From assembly GCA_002346545.1 (NCBI GenBank), contig DEAA01000013.1:110123-174122 (forward strand): a stretch of 64,000 bases of DNA. The letters are read 5' to 3'. Below the pieces are notes generated by a model that saw only the letters and a list, made by a program, of their open reading frames with translations, was not told the origin of the DNA and ran no database searches. Below, piece after piece: positions 7,445 through 16,258 of the stretch. A program made the position numbers and the translations under genes. This stretch comes from Acidobacteria bacterium UBA2994 (GTDB lineage: Bacteria; Acidobacteriota; Vicinamibacteria; Vicinamibacterales; UBA8438). Numbering within the stretch: position 1 is the stretch's first letter; every line of letters begins with the position of its first letter.

Positions 7445-10378
7445 ATGTCAGAGTCGCCTGCCAGCCGGACTGGGCACATCGTCATTAAAGGGGCCCGAAC
7501 CCACAATCTGAAGGACGTCGATCTGACGCTCTCGACCGGTCAGCTGATCGTGGTCACCGGTGTCAGCGGTTCGGGCAAGTCGTCGCTCGCCTTTGACACG
7601 ATCTACGCCGAGGGGCAGCGGCGCTATGTCGAGTCGTTGTCGGCCTACGCACGGCAGTTCCTCGAGCGGATGGAGAAGCCGGACGTCGACGAGATTTCTG
7701 GCATCTGCCCGGCCATCGCCATTCGACAGAAGAACAGCGTCCGGAATCCGCGCTCGACGGTTGGCACGACGACCGAGATTCACGACTACCTGCGGCTACT
7801 GTTCTCGCGGGTGGGCCGCACTATCTGCCGGCAATGTGGGGAGCAGGTCGAGCGCGAGTCAGCCGAGACGGCGGCGACCCAACTGCTGGCGCTCTCCGAG
7901 GGGACGCGGCTGCTTCTCGGGTTTAACTTCCCGATGGTGGCGCAGGAGCAGCCGGCGTCGAAACGGCGCGGGCGGAAGAAGGCTTCGGTCCAGACGGCTG
8001 CCGAGGACGAGCCCGCGGAGCAGAGTGTTGTCGAAACGGATGAGGGCACGCCGGTCGAGGCGGCAATCCGTACTCTAGGCAAGCGCGGCTTTCGTCGGCT
8101 GTTCCTTGACGACCTAGCGGTCACCTTCGACGATCTCGACGAGGCGGCGTTGGCCAGGTTGGCCGGGGTCGACAGGCTGCAGGTCGTGGTCGACCGGATC
8201 AAAGTGGGGCCCGATCTGGTCGGCCGTGTGACCGACTCGATCGAGACTTGCTACCAGGAGGGTGGTGGTTCGGCGTTCGCGGTCGAGTTGGCCGAGCACG
8301 GGCCTGCCGTCCATCGGTTCAGTGAGCGGTTCGAGTGCCGAAAGTGCGACATCGCCTACGAGCCGCCCCAGCCTCGGCTCTTCTCCTTCAATAGCCCGTT
8401 CGGCGCCTGTCCCACCTGCCACGGCTTTGGCAACGTCATCGAGCTCGATCTGTCGCTGGTGGTACCCGATCCGACCAAGTCGGTCCAGCAGAACGCCATC
8501 GAGCCGTGGACCAAGCCGCACTACCGCTCGCATCTTGCCGACCTGAAGCGGGCGGCCAAGGCTGGAGACGTGCGGGTAAACGTACCCTGGCAGGATCTGT
8601 CCGATGAAGAGCGGCAGTTCGTCGTGGATGGCGACGGCGCCGATTTTGCGGGCATCAAAGGGTTCTTCGCCGGGCTCGAGCGGAAGAAATACAAGGTGCA
8701 TATCCGGGTCTTTCTGAGCAGGTATCGCGGCTATATGACCTGTTCGGACTGTGATGGGACCCGGCTCCGGCAAGAGGCGCGGGACGTGCAGGTGGGGGAG
8801 CAGACCATCGACGTGGTCTGTGGGTTCACCGTGGGCGAGGCGGCCGAGTTTTTTGACGGCCTGCGCCTCACCGAGGCGGAACAGACGGTGGCCGATCGAG
8901 TGGTACTCGAGATCACCAGGCGACTCTCGTTTCTTCGAGACGTTGGCCTGGACTATCTGACGCTCGATCGGTTGTCGTCGACCTTGTCGGGCGGGGAAGC
9001 GCAGCGGATCAATCTGGCCACGGCGCTCGGGTCGGCGCTGGTCGGCACGTTGTATGTTCTGGACGAGCCGTCGATCGGCCTGCATCCGCGCGATAACGAG
9101 CGGCTCATCGCCATCCTCAAACAGTTGCGCGATCAGGGAAACACTGTGCTGGTGGTCGAGCACGATGCCGACACCATCAAGATGGGTGACGTGGTGGTCG
9201 ACCTAGGCCTGGGAGCCGGGGTTCGCGGCGGCCGCATCATTCACTCGGGGCCGGTCGACTCGTTGCTCGAAGAGCCGCAGTCGCTGACTGCGAAGTACCT
9301 CCGCGGCGACCTGAAGATTCCGCTGCCTTCCACCCGGCGCAAGCATGCGCCACTGTCGCTCCAGGTCTTAGGCGCTCGTGCAAACAACCTCAAGGGTATC
9401 GACGTCGCGATTCCCCTGAACACGCTGACCGTCATCACCGGGGTTAGTGGGTCGGGCAAGTCGACCCTCGTCCACGACGTCATTTATGCGGCGGTCAAAC
9501 GGGCCAAGGGCGAGTGGGACAAGCCGGTCGGCGCACACGATCAACTCAATGGGGCCGAGCTCGTCACCGACGTCAAGTTGGTGGACCAGGCGCCCATCGG
9601 ACGCACGCCGCGGTCGAACCCGGTCACCTATCTGAAAGCGTTTGACCCGATCCGCGAGCTGTTCTCGAAGACAAAAGATGCCCGGGCCAACGGCCTGACC
9701 GCGAGCCACTTCTCGTTCAACGTGCCGGGCGGGCGCTGCGACGCCTGCGAGGGTGAAGGCGTCGTCAAGGTCGAGATGCAGTTCCTAGCCGACGTGTTCG
9801 TACCGTGCGACCAGTGCGCCGGTCGGCGGTTCAAACCGCAGGTGCTCGATGTGCGCTGTCGCGGCGCTAGCATTGATGAAGTGCTCGATATGACCGTGCG
9901 CGAGGCGCTCCAATTCTTCAGCACGTCACCAAAGGTGGTGCGTCGTCTCGCGGTGCTCGACGAGATCGGACTGAGCTATCTGCGCCTGGGGCAACCCGCC
10001 ACGACCTTGTCGGGTGGGGAGGCGCAGCGCATCAAGATTGCCTCACATCTGTCGTCGCGCAAGACCGACCGCACGCTCTACATCCTCGATGAGCCGACCA
10101 CAGGTTTGCATTTCGACGATATCGCCAAGCTGCTGACGGCCTTCAAGAAGTTGCTCCAGGGCGGCAACAGCCTGCTCGTCATTGAGCACAACCTCGACGT
10201 GATCAAGACCGCCGACTGGGTCATTGATCTCGGGCCGGAGGGTGGCGCAAGTGGCGGGGAGATCGTCATCGAGGGCACGCCGGAGCAGGTGGCCGTGGAC
10301 GAGACCTCGCACACCGGACGTTACCTCCGCCCGTTGCTTTCTGGCGGCCCGTCGGGCTACGCCGACGGCCGGGATTGA
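7445..10378 (+). CDS. uvrA: Excinuclease ABC subunit A (UvrA)
   Basis: A 977-residue damage-sensing ATPase of nucleotide excision repair, which loads UvrB at DNA lesions. It has two ABC ATPase modules. The first Walker A is GVSGSGKSS (residues 39-47) with signature LSGGEAQRINLA and Walker B VLDEPSIGLHPRD. The second module has GVSGSGKSTLVHD, LSGGEAQRIKIA and ILDEPTTGLHFDD. Zinc-binding cysteines appear as CRKC...CPTC in the first module and CDAC...CDQC near residue 765. A charged insertion near residues 175-200 (SKRRGRKKAS) lengthens the protein slightly. uvrC lies 2.3 kb downstream; uvrB is not in the window. Confidence 0.97.
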   Translation: MSESPASRTGHIVIKGARTHNLKDVDLTLSTGQLIVVTGVSGSGKSSLAFDTIYAEGQRRYVESLSAYARQFLERMEKPDVDEISGICPAIAIRQKNSVRNPRSTVGTTTEIHDYLRLLFSRVGRTICRQCGEQVERESAETAATQLLALSEGTRLLLGFNFPMVAQEQPASKRRGRKKASVQTAAEDEPAEQSVVETDEGTPVEAAIRTLGKRGFRRLFLDDLAVTFDDLDEAALARLAGVDRLQVVVDRIKVGPDLVGRVTDSIETCYQEGGGSAFAVELAEHGPAVHRFSERFECRKCDIAYEPPQPRLFSFNSPFGACPTCHGFGNVIELDLSLVVPDPTKSVQQNAIEPWTKPHYRSHLADLKRAAKAGDVRVNVPWQDLSDEERQFVVDGDGADFAGIKGFFAGLERKKYKVHIRVFLSRYRGYMTCSDCDGTRLRQEARDVQVGEQTIDVVCGFTVGEAAEFFDGLRLTEAEQTVADRVVLEITRRLSFLRDVGLDYLTLDRLSSTLSGGEAQRINLATALGSALVGTLYVLDEPSIGLHPRDNERLIAILKQLRDQGNTVLVVEHDADTIKMGDVVVDLGLGAGVRGGRIIHSGPVDSLLEEPQSLTAKYLRGDLKIPLPSTRRKHAPLSLQVLGARANNLKGIDVAIPLNTLTVITGVSGSGKSTLVHDVIYAAVKRAKGEWDKPVGAHDQLNGAELVTDVKLVDQAPIGRTPRSNPVTYLKAFDPIRELFSKTKDARANGLTASHFSFNVPGGRCDACEGEGVVKVEMQFLADVFVPCDQCAGRRFKPQVLDVRCRGASIDEVLDMTVREALQFFSTSPKVVRRLAVLDEIGLSYLRLGQPATTLSGGEAQRIKIASHLSSRKTDRTLYILDEPTTGLHFDDIAKLLTAFKKLLQGGNSLLVIEHNLDVIKTADWVIDLGPEGGASGGEIVIEGTPEQVAVDETSHTGRYLRPLLSGGPSGYADGRD

Positions 10379-10453
10379 CCGGCCGCTATGGTACGATTTC
10401 GGCGTCGTGTAGATGGCCGCGGCTAGATCTGACCACACTGATAGACAGGATCC

Positions 10454-11017
10454 ATGGACTCGACTCAAGCGACACGTTTGCGCAAAGGTAATCTCATCAA
10501 GATGAACGGCGAGCTAATGCGTGTGCTCGACGTTACGCACCTCACGCCGGGCAAGGGAAAGGCGTTCGTCCAGGCCAAGATGCGGAACCTTAAGGCGGGC
10601 TCGCTCCACGACCACAAGTTTCGTTCAGCCGACAGTGTCGAGCGCGCGACCCTTGACGATCGCGAGATGCAGTTCACCTATCGCGACGGCCAGACATTCC
10701 ACTTCATGGATCTCGAGACCTACGACCAGGTGGAGATGACGGCCGAGTCGCTCGGCGACTCAGCCCACTATCTATTGCCCGAGGCCACCATCAAGGTATC
10801 GCTGTATGAGGGTGAGCCCGTAGGCCTCGATCTGCCGATGACGGTCGACCTGGCCGTGTCCGAGACGGCGCCCGCCATCAAGGGGGCCACGGCCAATGCC
10901 CAGCTGAAGCCGGCGACACTCGAGACCGGCCTGGTGGTGCAGGTGCCGCCCTTCATCACCAACGGCGACAAGATTAGGGTTAACACCGAGACGGGCGAGT
11001 ATCAGTCGCGCGTTTGA
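10454..11017 (+). CDS. efp: Elongation factor P
   Basis: A 187-residue three-domain protein that binds between the ribosomal P and E sites and relieves stalling at polyproline stretches. The KOW-like N domain contains LTPGKGKAF, which places a lysine exactly at position 34. That is the residue modified by lysylation in many bacteria, as opposed to arginine in rhamnosylated types. Two OB domains follow, the last ending GEYQSRV as usual. No modification enzymes (epmA/epmB) are in the window. The start ATG at 10454 gives normal length. It overlaps the next gene by a TTGA junction. Confidence 0.96.
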   Translation: MDSTQATRLRKGNLIKMNGELMRVLDVTHLTPGKGKAFVQAKMRNLKAGSLHDHKFRSADSVERATLDDREMQFTYRDGQTFHFMDLETYDQVEMTAESLGDSAHYLLPEATIKVSLYEGEPVGLDLPMTVDLAVSETAPAIKGATANAQLKPATLETGLVVQVPPFITNGDKIRVNTETGEYQSRV

Positions 11018-11613
11018 GCCCGGAGAAGGTGACGTTCGGCGACCTAGTTCCGCTCGCGTTTCAACGTGTCCTGCCCTATGCCCTCTGGGTGCTGGGGGCA
11101 GGCTTTCTCGTCGTCAATCTCGTTCTCTTCGGCCGAGTCCTCCGCTACTGGCGTTTGCGGGACAGCATGGTGCTCTCCTGGACCACCCCGAAGTCGCGCT
11201 CGTATGCGATCTCACTCGGGTTCGGGCTGATCTTTGGCGTGCTGGTGTTCGTCAAGATCGTGGTCAGCGGTCGACCGCCCGTCGATGCCTTCGGCGAGGC
11301 GATGATGTTCATCTACTACGCCTACGCATTCCCCTTCAGCCTCAAGATCCGACGCGGCTTCTATCGCGACGGCATCTGGTCGAACACCGGATTCCTGCCC
11401 TACGCGGCCATCGGCGGCCTGTCCTGGAAAGAGGAGCCCACCCTGGCTTTGGTGCTGATTCATCGCACCCGCCGCGCCGTGCGACAGCTCGACGTTCCCC
11501 GGGAGTACTACGGTGAGGTGCGCCGGCTCCTCCGGGACAAGATCGCGGCTCACGACATCGACTTCAAAGGGAAGGCGTTCGATCTGGGTGCCGATGAACG
11601 CGAAGTGGTCTAG
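11014..11613 (+). CDS. Predicted membrane protein with PH-like C-terminal region (DUF5673-like), function unknown
   Basis: About 199 residues with an N-terminal hydrophobic segment (LPYALWVLGAGFLVVNLVLF), a second near residue 70 (LGFGLIFGVLVFVKIVV) and a third around MMFIYYAYAFPFSL. A soluble tail follows with GIWSNTGFLPYAAIGGLSWKEE and a charged helix. The strand-rich tail resembles the DUF5673 or PH-like domains attached to small membrane anchors; this is a tentative match. The start is uncertain: TTG at 11014 overlaps the efp stop, while GTG at 11029 sits directly behind a GGAGAAG that is too close to serve it well. Probably cotranscribed with efp. Confidence 0.6.
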   Translation: MSPEKVTFGDLVPLAFQRVLPYALWVLGAGFLVVNLVLFGRVLRYWRLRDSMVLSWTTPKSRSYAISLGFGLIFGVLVFVKIVVSGRPPVDAFGEAMMFIYYAYAFPFSLKIRRGFYRDGIWSNTGFLPYAAIGGLSWKEEPTLALVLIHRTRRAVRQLDVPREYYGEVRRLLRDKIAAHDIDFKGKAFDLGADEREVV

Positions 11614-11755
11614 CTGGGTTCTGAGTCGAGAGCTTTCTCGGAGTCGTCGACGAGGCTTCGATCGAAACCGCTGTGCCCGGAGTAACCGCCATGAGCGGCA
11701 GCCAAGTAGGCTGTGGCCGTCGCGGTAACGCCGTCAGGTGGCTGGGTCGGGAAAC

Positions 11756-12553
11756 CTAGAACCAGTTGGCGATGATGCCTATGAGACCGGGGCCGCTGGC
11801 GACCGGGTCGTTGATCCAGTCCGGCGGGACAAGCCATACCCAGGAGAGGATGGTGATGACCATCAGGTCGTATTGCCAGGTGGCGCGGTCGAAGGTCCAG
11901 TAGAAGGCGTGCCAGACGGCGCGTCCCGGCAGGGTGAAGATCGATTTGCCCATCCAGGCCGGGGAGGCCTCTTCTTTCTTCAGAGCTCGCCAGGTGTAGT
12001 AGATCCGGTCGAAGACGGCGACCACCGAGAGGACTAGGATCACCCACAGTACCCCAGCCATCCGGTTGGTGAAGGCGCCGATCATAACCAGCACGATCCG
12101 CTCGGGCCTCTCCATGAAGCCGACCTTGCACTTCTCGATGATCGACTCGGCTCGGGCACGAATGTAGCTCGTCATGACTGAGAAGATCATGGTCAGAGCC
12201 GCCAGTATCACGTAGTCGGTGCGGCCCAGCTCCGCGTAGAGGTAGAGCACTCCGACGTAGAGTGCCAGGTCCGAGAACCGGTCCATCACAGAGTCCCAGA
12301 ACCCGCCGAACTCCGATTTGGTATTGGTGGCCTCGGCCACCTTGCCGTCTATGAAGTCAAAGATGTTCCCGCCCGTCATGATGAGTCCGGCGGCGATAAA
12401 GTCGCCCTGCGCGAACTGCCAGGCGGCGGCAAAGTTGATGAGGACGCCGATTAGGGTCAGGACGTTCGGGTGAATGCCGAGCGCAACGCTGGCCCCGATG
12501 ATGAGGCGCAGCGGAAACATACAGGCGGCGCCGATGGCGCCCGTGAAGGTCAT
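11756..12553 (-). CDS. CDP-alcohol phosphatidyltransferase family membrane protein
   Basis: A 265-residue integral membrane enzyme of phospholipid headgroup transfer, using CDP-diacylglycerol or a CDP-alcohol. The family motif DxxDGxxAR...GxxxDxxxD is present as DFIDGKVAE followed by GGFWDSVMD, so all metal-binding aspartates are kept. The normally conserved arginine after alanine is glutamate, confirmed by the codon GAG. Several membrane helices surround it, and an unusual C-terminal extension of about 80 residues carries tryptophan-rich segments. ATG at 12553 begins a segment that fits the family N-terminus (HPNVLTLIGVLINF follows). It is divergent from uvrC. The product (phosphatidylinositol-, glycerol- or other lipid) cannot be told. 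Confidence 0.8.
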   Translation of the reverse strand: MTFTGAIGAACMFPLRLIIGASVALGIHPNVLTLIGVLINFAAAWQFAQGDFIAAGLIMTGGNIFDFIDGKVAEATNTKSEFGGFWDSVMDRFSDLALYVGVLYLYAELGRTDYVILAALTMIFSVMTSYIRARAESIIEKCKVGFMERPERIVLVMIGAFTNRMAGVLWVILVLSVVAVFDRIYYTWRALKKEEASPAWMGKSIFTLPGRAVWHAFYWTFDRATWQYDLMVITILSWVWLVPPDWINDPVASGPGLIGIIANWF

Positions 12554-12662
12554 GTTGGGCTGGATAGGATCGATAGAGGGAGCCGTTCTCGGCCGCCCGA
12601 TATAATTGCCAACAGGTGCCCTGAGCGGCCCCGCCCGACGGGAACGATCTTCACACTCTAGC

Positions 12663-14600
12663 ATGGCGATCCGTGATCTCAAGGCGCAGATTGCGCGGCT
12701 ACCTGAGCAGCCGGGCGTCTACCTCTACGCCGATGGAACCGGGGAGACGATCTATATCGGCCGGGCCCGGTCGCTGCGGGATCGGGTGCGGAGCTATCTC
12801 AGCGCCTACGGCTCGAGCCCCAAGACCAACGCCCTACTCGACGAGGTGACGGCGCTCGAGGTCATCGTGACCGACTCGCTGGTCGAGGCGCTGGCGCTCG
12901 AGAGCCATCTCATCAAGCAGCGGACACCTCGGTTCAACATCTTGCTGCGTGACGACAAGAACTACCCCTACCTGCAGCTCTCCACTTCTGAAGCGTTTCC
13001 TCGTGTCGAGGTAGCCCGCCTGGTTGATCCCCGCGATGGCAACTACTACGCCGGCCCGTTTCTGCCGGCCACGCTGGCCCGTAAGACGATGTCGCTGACC
13101 CACAAGCTCTTCGGCATCCGTTCGTGCAACGAGGTAATAACCGGCAAGCGCGACCGCGCCTGCCTGGAGTACGACATCAATCGGTGTGTAGCGCCCTGTG
13201 TCGAGGAGATCTGCACCCAGGCTCAGTATGCCGAGACCGTGGATCATGCTCGCATGTTCCTCGAGGGCCGAAACGACGAGCTGATCCAACAGCTGCATGC
13301 GCAGATGCGGGACGCGTCAGAGGACCTCCGCTATGAGGAGGCGGCGCACACTCGGGATGCCATTCGCACCATCGAAACGTTGCGCGACCGGCAGCAGAAG
13401 ATGTCGTCGGCCCGTTTGGGCGATCGCGATGCGTTCGGTTTCAGGGTTGGGCCGGCGGGAGCCGTGGTGCAGGTGTTCCAGATGCGTGGTGGTCGTGTCA
13501 TTGAACGTGTCGAGCTGGTCACCGAGCCGCCTGCGGGGGAGGGGTCGCCAGAGCGCGAGATTGTGCAGGCGGCGCTTCAGCAGTTCTACGAGGTACGGAC
13601 CGCGCCGCCCGAGGTACATGTACCGGTCGAGCTCGAAGACCACGAGGCGATCGAGAGCTGGCTCAGTGAGCGTAGTGGCCGGAAGGTGCGCCTTGCTGTG
13701 CCCAAGCGGGGTGACAAACGAGGTCTGCTCGACCTCGCCGCTCGGAACGCCCTTATCGCCTACCGTTCCAGGTTTAGCGACGAGGGCCGTGCCAGGACGG
13801 AGGCGCTCGACCAGCTGCGCGAGGCGCTGGGGTTGCCCGGCGTGCCGCGGCGGATCGAGTGTTTCGACATCTCTACGATTCAGGGTGCCGAGACGGTCGG
13901 CTCGATGGTTGTGTGCGAGGACGGCCAGATGACCCGCAAGGAGTACCGAAAGTATCGGGTCAAAGGTGTGAAGTGGGACAAAGACCGCACAGAATTGCTC
14001 GGTGGAGCACCCGAGCCGTCGCCTGTGCGTTCTCGCCGCCCGCGGCGGAACCAGAGGGAGGCGCCGCCAGACCGGTTGCTCGACGATTTCGCCGCAATGC
14101 GGGAGGTGGTTGGCCGGCGGTATCGCAGGCTGCTCGACGATGGAGGACCGTTGCCGGATCTGGTAGTCATCGATGGGGGCAAGGGGCAACTTTCGGCGGC
14201 CTACGAGGCGTTCGCTACTCTCGGGCTGTCGAACCTGGTGGCCGTCGGGCTGGCCAAGCAGGAGGAACTGGTGGTGACCCGCGATGCCTCGGAACCGCTG
14301 ATTCTTCCCACCGACAGTACCGGGTTGTTGTTGCTCCAGCGGATCCGGGACGAAGCGCATCGCTTCGCGGTGACGTTTCATCGGAAATCCAGAGCTCGTC
14401 GCGACTTCAGGTCGGAGCTCGATGGCATCCCTGGTGTCGGTCCTCGTCGGCGTCGTGCACTGCTTACGCGGTTCGGCAGTCTGGCCAAAATCCGGCGCGC
14501 CACCCGAGAGGAACTCGTCCCGGTGCTTGGGCCTAAACTGGCTGACGCCGTGCTGGACCACTTCGCCAGCGAGATCCCTAAGCCGGCCGGCCGCTTCTGA
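12663..14600 (+). CDS. uvrC: Excinuclease ABC subunit C (UvrC)
   Basis: A 645-residue dual-incision nuclease of nucleotide excision repair. In order it has an N-terminal GIY-YIG nuclease domain (GVYLYADGTGETIYIGRA), a cysteine-bearing segment (CLEYDINRCVAPCV), a UVR helix pair that contacts UvrB (LRYEEAAHTRDAIRTIE), an RNase H-like C-terminal nuclease domain (ECFDISTIQG and VIDGGKGQLSAA), and tandem helix-hairpin-helix motifs (IPGVGPRRRRALLTRFGS). A short arginine-rich insertion (RSRRPRRNQREAPPD) interrupts the RNase H region. ATG at 12663 is chosen because it begins the domain; upstream in-frame codons lie in the divergent promoter region. TATAAT occurs at 12601-12606 without a good -35. Confidence 0.97.
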   Translation: MAIRDLKAQIARLPEQPGVYLYADGTGETIYIGRARSLRDRVRSYLSAYGSSPKTNALLDEVTALEVIVTDSLVEALALESHLIKQRTPRFNILLRDDKNYPYLQLSTSEAFPRVEVARLVDPRDGNYYAGPFLPATLARKTMSLTHKLFGIRSCNEVITGKRDRACLEYDINRCVAPCVEEICTQAQYAETVDHARMFLEGRNDELIQQLHAQMRDASEDLRYEEAAHTRDAIRTIETLRDRQQKMSSARLGDRDAFGFRVGPAGAVVQVFQMRGGRVIERVELVTEPPAGEGSPEREIVQAALQQFYEVRTAPPEVHVPVELEDHEAIESWLSERSGRKVRLAVPKRGDKRGLLDLAARNALIAYRSRFSDEGRARTEALDQLREALGLPGVPRRIECFDISTIQGAETVGSMVVCEDGQMTRKEYRKYRVKGVKWDKDRTELLGGAPEPSPVRSRRPRRNQREAPPDRLLDDFAAMREVVGRRYRRLLDDGGPLPDLVVIDGGKGQLSAAYEAFATLGLSNLVAVGLAKQEELVVTRDASEPLILPTDSTGLLLLQRIRDEAHRFAVTFHRKSRARRDFRSELDGIPGVGPRRRRALLTRFGSLAKIRRATREELVPVLGPKLADAVLDHFASEIPKPAGRF

Positions 14601-14627
14601 CCTCCTCCTGCGATATCCTTAAACGCT

Positions 14628-15263
14628 TTGCCAGATCTTGGACAGTTCGCTATCGTCCTCGCCGTCCTGCTGTTCTCGCTCACCATTCACGAGATGGCGC
14701 ACGCGGTCACGGCCCTCTGGTATGGCGACCGGACGGCTCAGCGGCTCGGTCGTATCTCATTCAATCCACTAGTGCATCTGGATCCGGTCGGGTCGTTTCT
14801 CCTACCAGTGATGGGCTTCTTGGCAGGTGGATTCATCTTCGGCTGGGCTAAGCCGGTGCCGGTTAATCCCCTCAATCTGAAGAGTCGCCGGCGCGACTTT
14901 CTGGTGATTGCGGCGTCCGGTCCAGCCAGTAACATCGTGCTCGCGGTGGGGGCATCGCTGTTCCTGTCGGCGGTCCCTGGTGGTCTGGGCGCGTCGGAAG
15001 GAATGGCGGGTCTCCTGGTGACCATCGGGTTCGCCATGTTGCAGCTGAACGTGCTGCTGGCAGTGTTTAATATGTTGCCGATTCCGCCGCTGGACGGAGG
15101 AAACGTCTTGGCCGGCGTGCTGCCAGAGGCCATCTCCAGCCGCTATGACCGGCTGGTCAGGCCCTACGGATTTTTCATCCTGATCCTGCTGATGGTGACC
15201 GGTACTTTGTCGCAGTTGATCGGGCCGCCGATGTCATTTCTCATGGGATGGTTGTTGCCGTGA
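14628..15263 (+). CDS. Site-2 protease family intramembrane metalloprotease (M50)
   Basis: A 211-residue membrane protein with the zinc-binding HEMAH motif in its first helix (residues 21-25). The third ligand motif is NMLPIPPLDGG (around residue 145), the hallmark of family M50 intramembrane proteases. No PDZ domain is present, so it belongs to the short class related to archaeal and FtsH-partner type proteases. Such enzymes cleave membrane-spanning substrates such as anti-sigma factors; the substrate is unknown. The start appears to be TTG at 14628; no clear ribosome binding site is seen. It overlaps trpS by 16 bases, so the two are likely cotranscribed. Confidence 0.85.
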   Translation: MPDLGQFAIVLAVLLFSLTIHEMAHAVTALWYGDRTAQRLGRISFNPLVHLDPVGSFLLPVMGFLAGGFIFGWAKPVPVNPLNLKSRRRDFLVIAASGPASNIVLAVGASLFLSAVPGGLGASEGMAGLLVTIGFAMLQLNVLLAVFNMLPIPPLDGGNVLAGVLPEAISSRYDRLVRPYGFFILILLMVTGTLSQLIGPPMSFLMGWLLP

Positions 15264-16258
15264 AGCCACGTGTTGTGTCCGGGATGCGTCCAACCGGAAA
15301 GCTCCACCTCGGACATCTAGTCGGAGCCCTCCGCCAGTGGGCCGAGCTCCAGTCCACCTACGACTGCATGTATTTCGTCGCCGACTGGCACGCGCTGACC
15401 AGCGAGTATGCCGATACCGACGGGCTGACCGCGGCCGCCTACGACAACGCGGCGGACTGGATTGCTGCCGGCATTGATCCCGACCAGAGCACGTTGTTCG
15501 TGCAGTCGCTGGTGCCCGAACACGCCGAGCTGTACCTGCTGCTGTCGATGACGGTGCCTATTCCCTGGCTGGAGCGGGTCCCCACCTACAAGGAGCAAAT
15601 AGAGCAGCTCAAAGAGAAGGATCTCTCGTCGCTCGGTTTTCTGGGCTACCCGCTGCTTCAAGGCGCTGACGTGCTCATCTATCGGGCGAACTTTGTGCCG
15701 GTGGGCGAGGACCAAGTGGCGCATCTCGAAATGAACCGCGAAGTGGTGCGCCGGTTCCACAACTTCTACGGCGAGCTGTTCCCCGAGCCGCAGCCGTTGC
15801 TCACTGCCTTCCCCCGGCTGCCGGGCCTCGACAACCGGAAGATGAGCAAGAGCTACGACAACACCATTGATTTGTCGGACGACGCGAAGGCGGTGCAGAA
15901 GAAAGTTATGCGGATGTACACCGACCCGAAGCGGGTCCGGGCTGACATCCCTGGCACCGTGGAGGGCAACCCAGTGTTCATCTATCACGATGCGTTCAAC
16001 CCGGATACGGCCGAGGTCGACGATCTCAAGGCCCGCTATCGGTCCGGGACGGTGGGCGATGTCGAGGTGAAGAAGAAGCTGGCTAACGCCATTAACGCCG
16101 TGCTCGACCCGATGCGCGAGCGCCGGGCGGAAGTGCTCTCTACGCCCGACCGGGTGCGCGAGATCCTGCTCGACGGTTCCGTCACCGCCCGTCGCATCGC
16201 CCAGGAGACGATGAAGGACGTTCGCACCGCGGTGAAGCTGGACTACGGGGATGCCTGA
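15248..16258 (+). CDS. trpS: Tryptophanyl-tRNA synthetase
   Basis: A 336-residue class I aminoacyl-tRNA synthetase that charges tRNA-Trp. It shows the HIGH-equivalent GKLHLGHLVGA near the N-terminus and the KMSKS loop RKMSKSYDNT near residue 200. Dimer-forming helices lie between them. Its size matches bacterial TrpRS (about 330-340). ATG at 15248 lies inside the end of the protease gene; GTG at 15260 is an alternative with a four-base overlap. It is followed by scpA with an eight-base overlap. No tryptophan-responsive leader is evident. Confidence 0.96.
   Translation: MVVAVKPRVVSGMRPTGKLHLGHLVGALRQWAELQSTYDCMYFVADWHALTSEYADTDGLTAAAYDNAADWIAAGIDPDQSTLFVQSLVPEHAELYLLLSMTVPIPWLERVPTYKEQIEQLKEKDLSSLGFLGYPLLQGADVLIYRANFVPVGEDQVAHLEMNREVVRRFHNFYGELFPEPQPLLTAFPRLPGLDNRKMSKSYDNTIDLSDDAKAVQKKVMRMYTDPKRVRADIPGTVEGNPVFIYHDAFNPDTAEVDDLKARYRSGTVGDVEVKKKLANAINAVLDPMRERRAEVLSTPDRVREILLDGSVTARRIAQETMKDVRTAVKLDYGDA

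Noticed and set aside
8114..9163. A 349-codon open frame on the minus strand opposite uvrA
   Set aside because: It is a shadow of the GC-rich coding strand; its translation shows no domain, signal or motif, whereas uvrA is certain.
13317..14561. A 414-codon open frame on the minus strand opposite uvrC
   Set aside because: The plus-strand product has all UvrC domains; the opposite frame is low in recognisable features and has no ribosome binding site.
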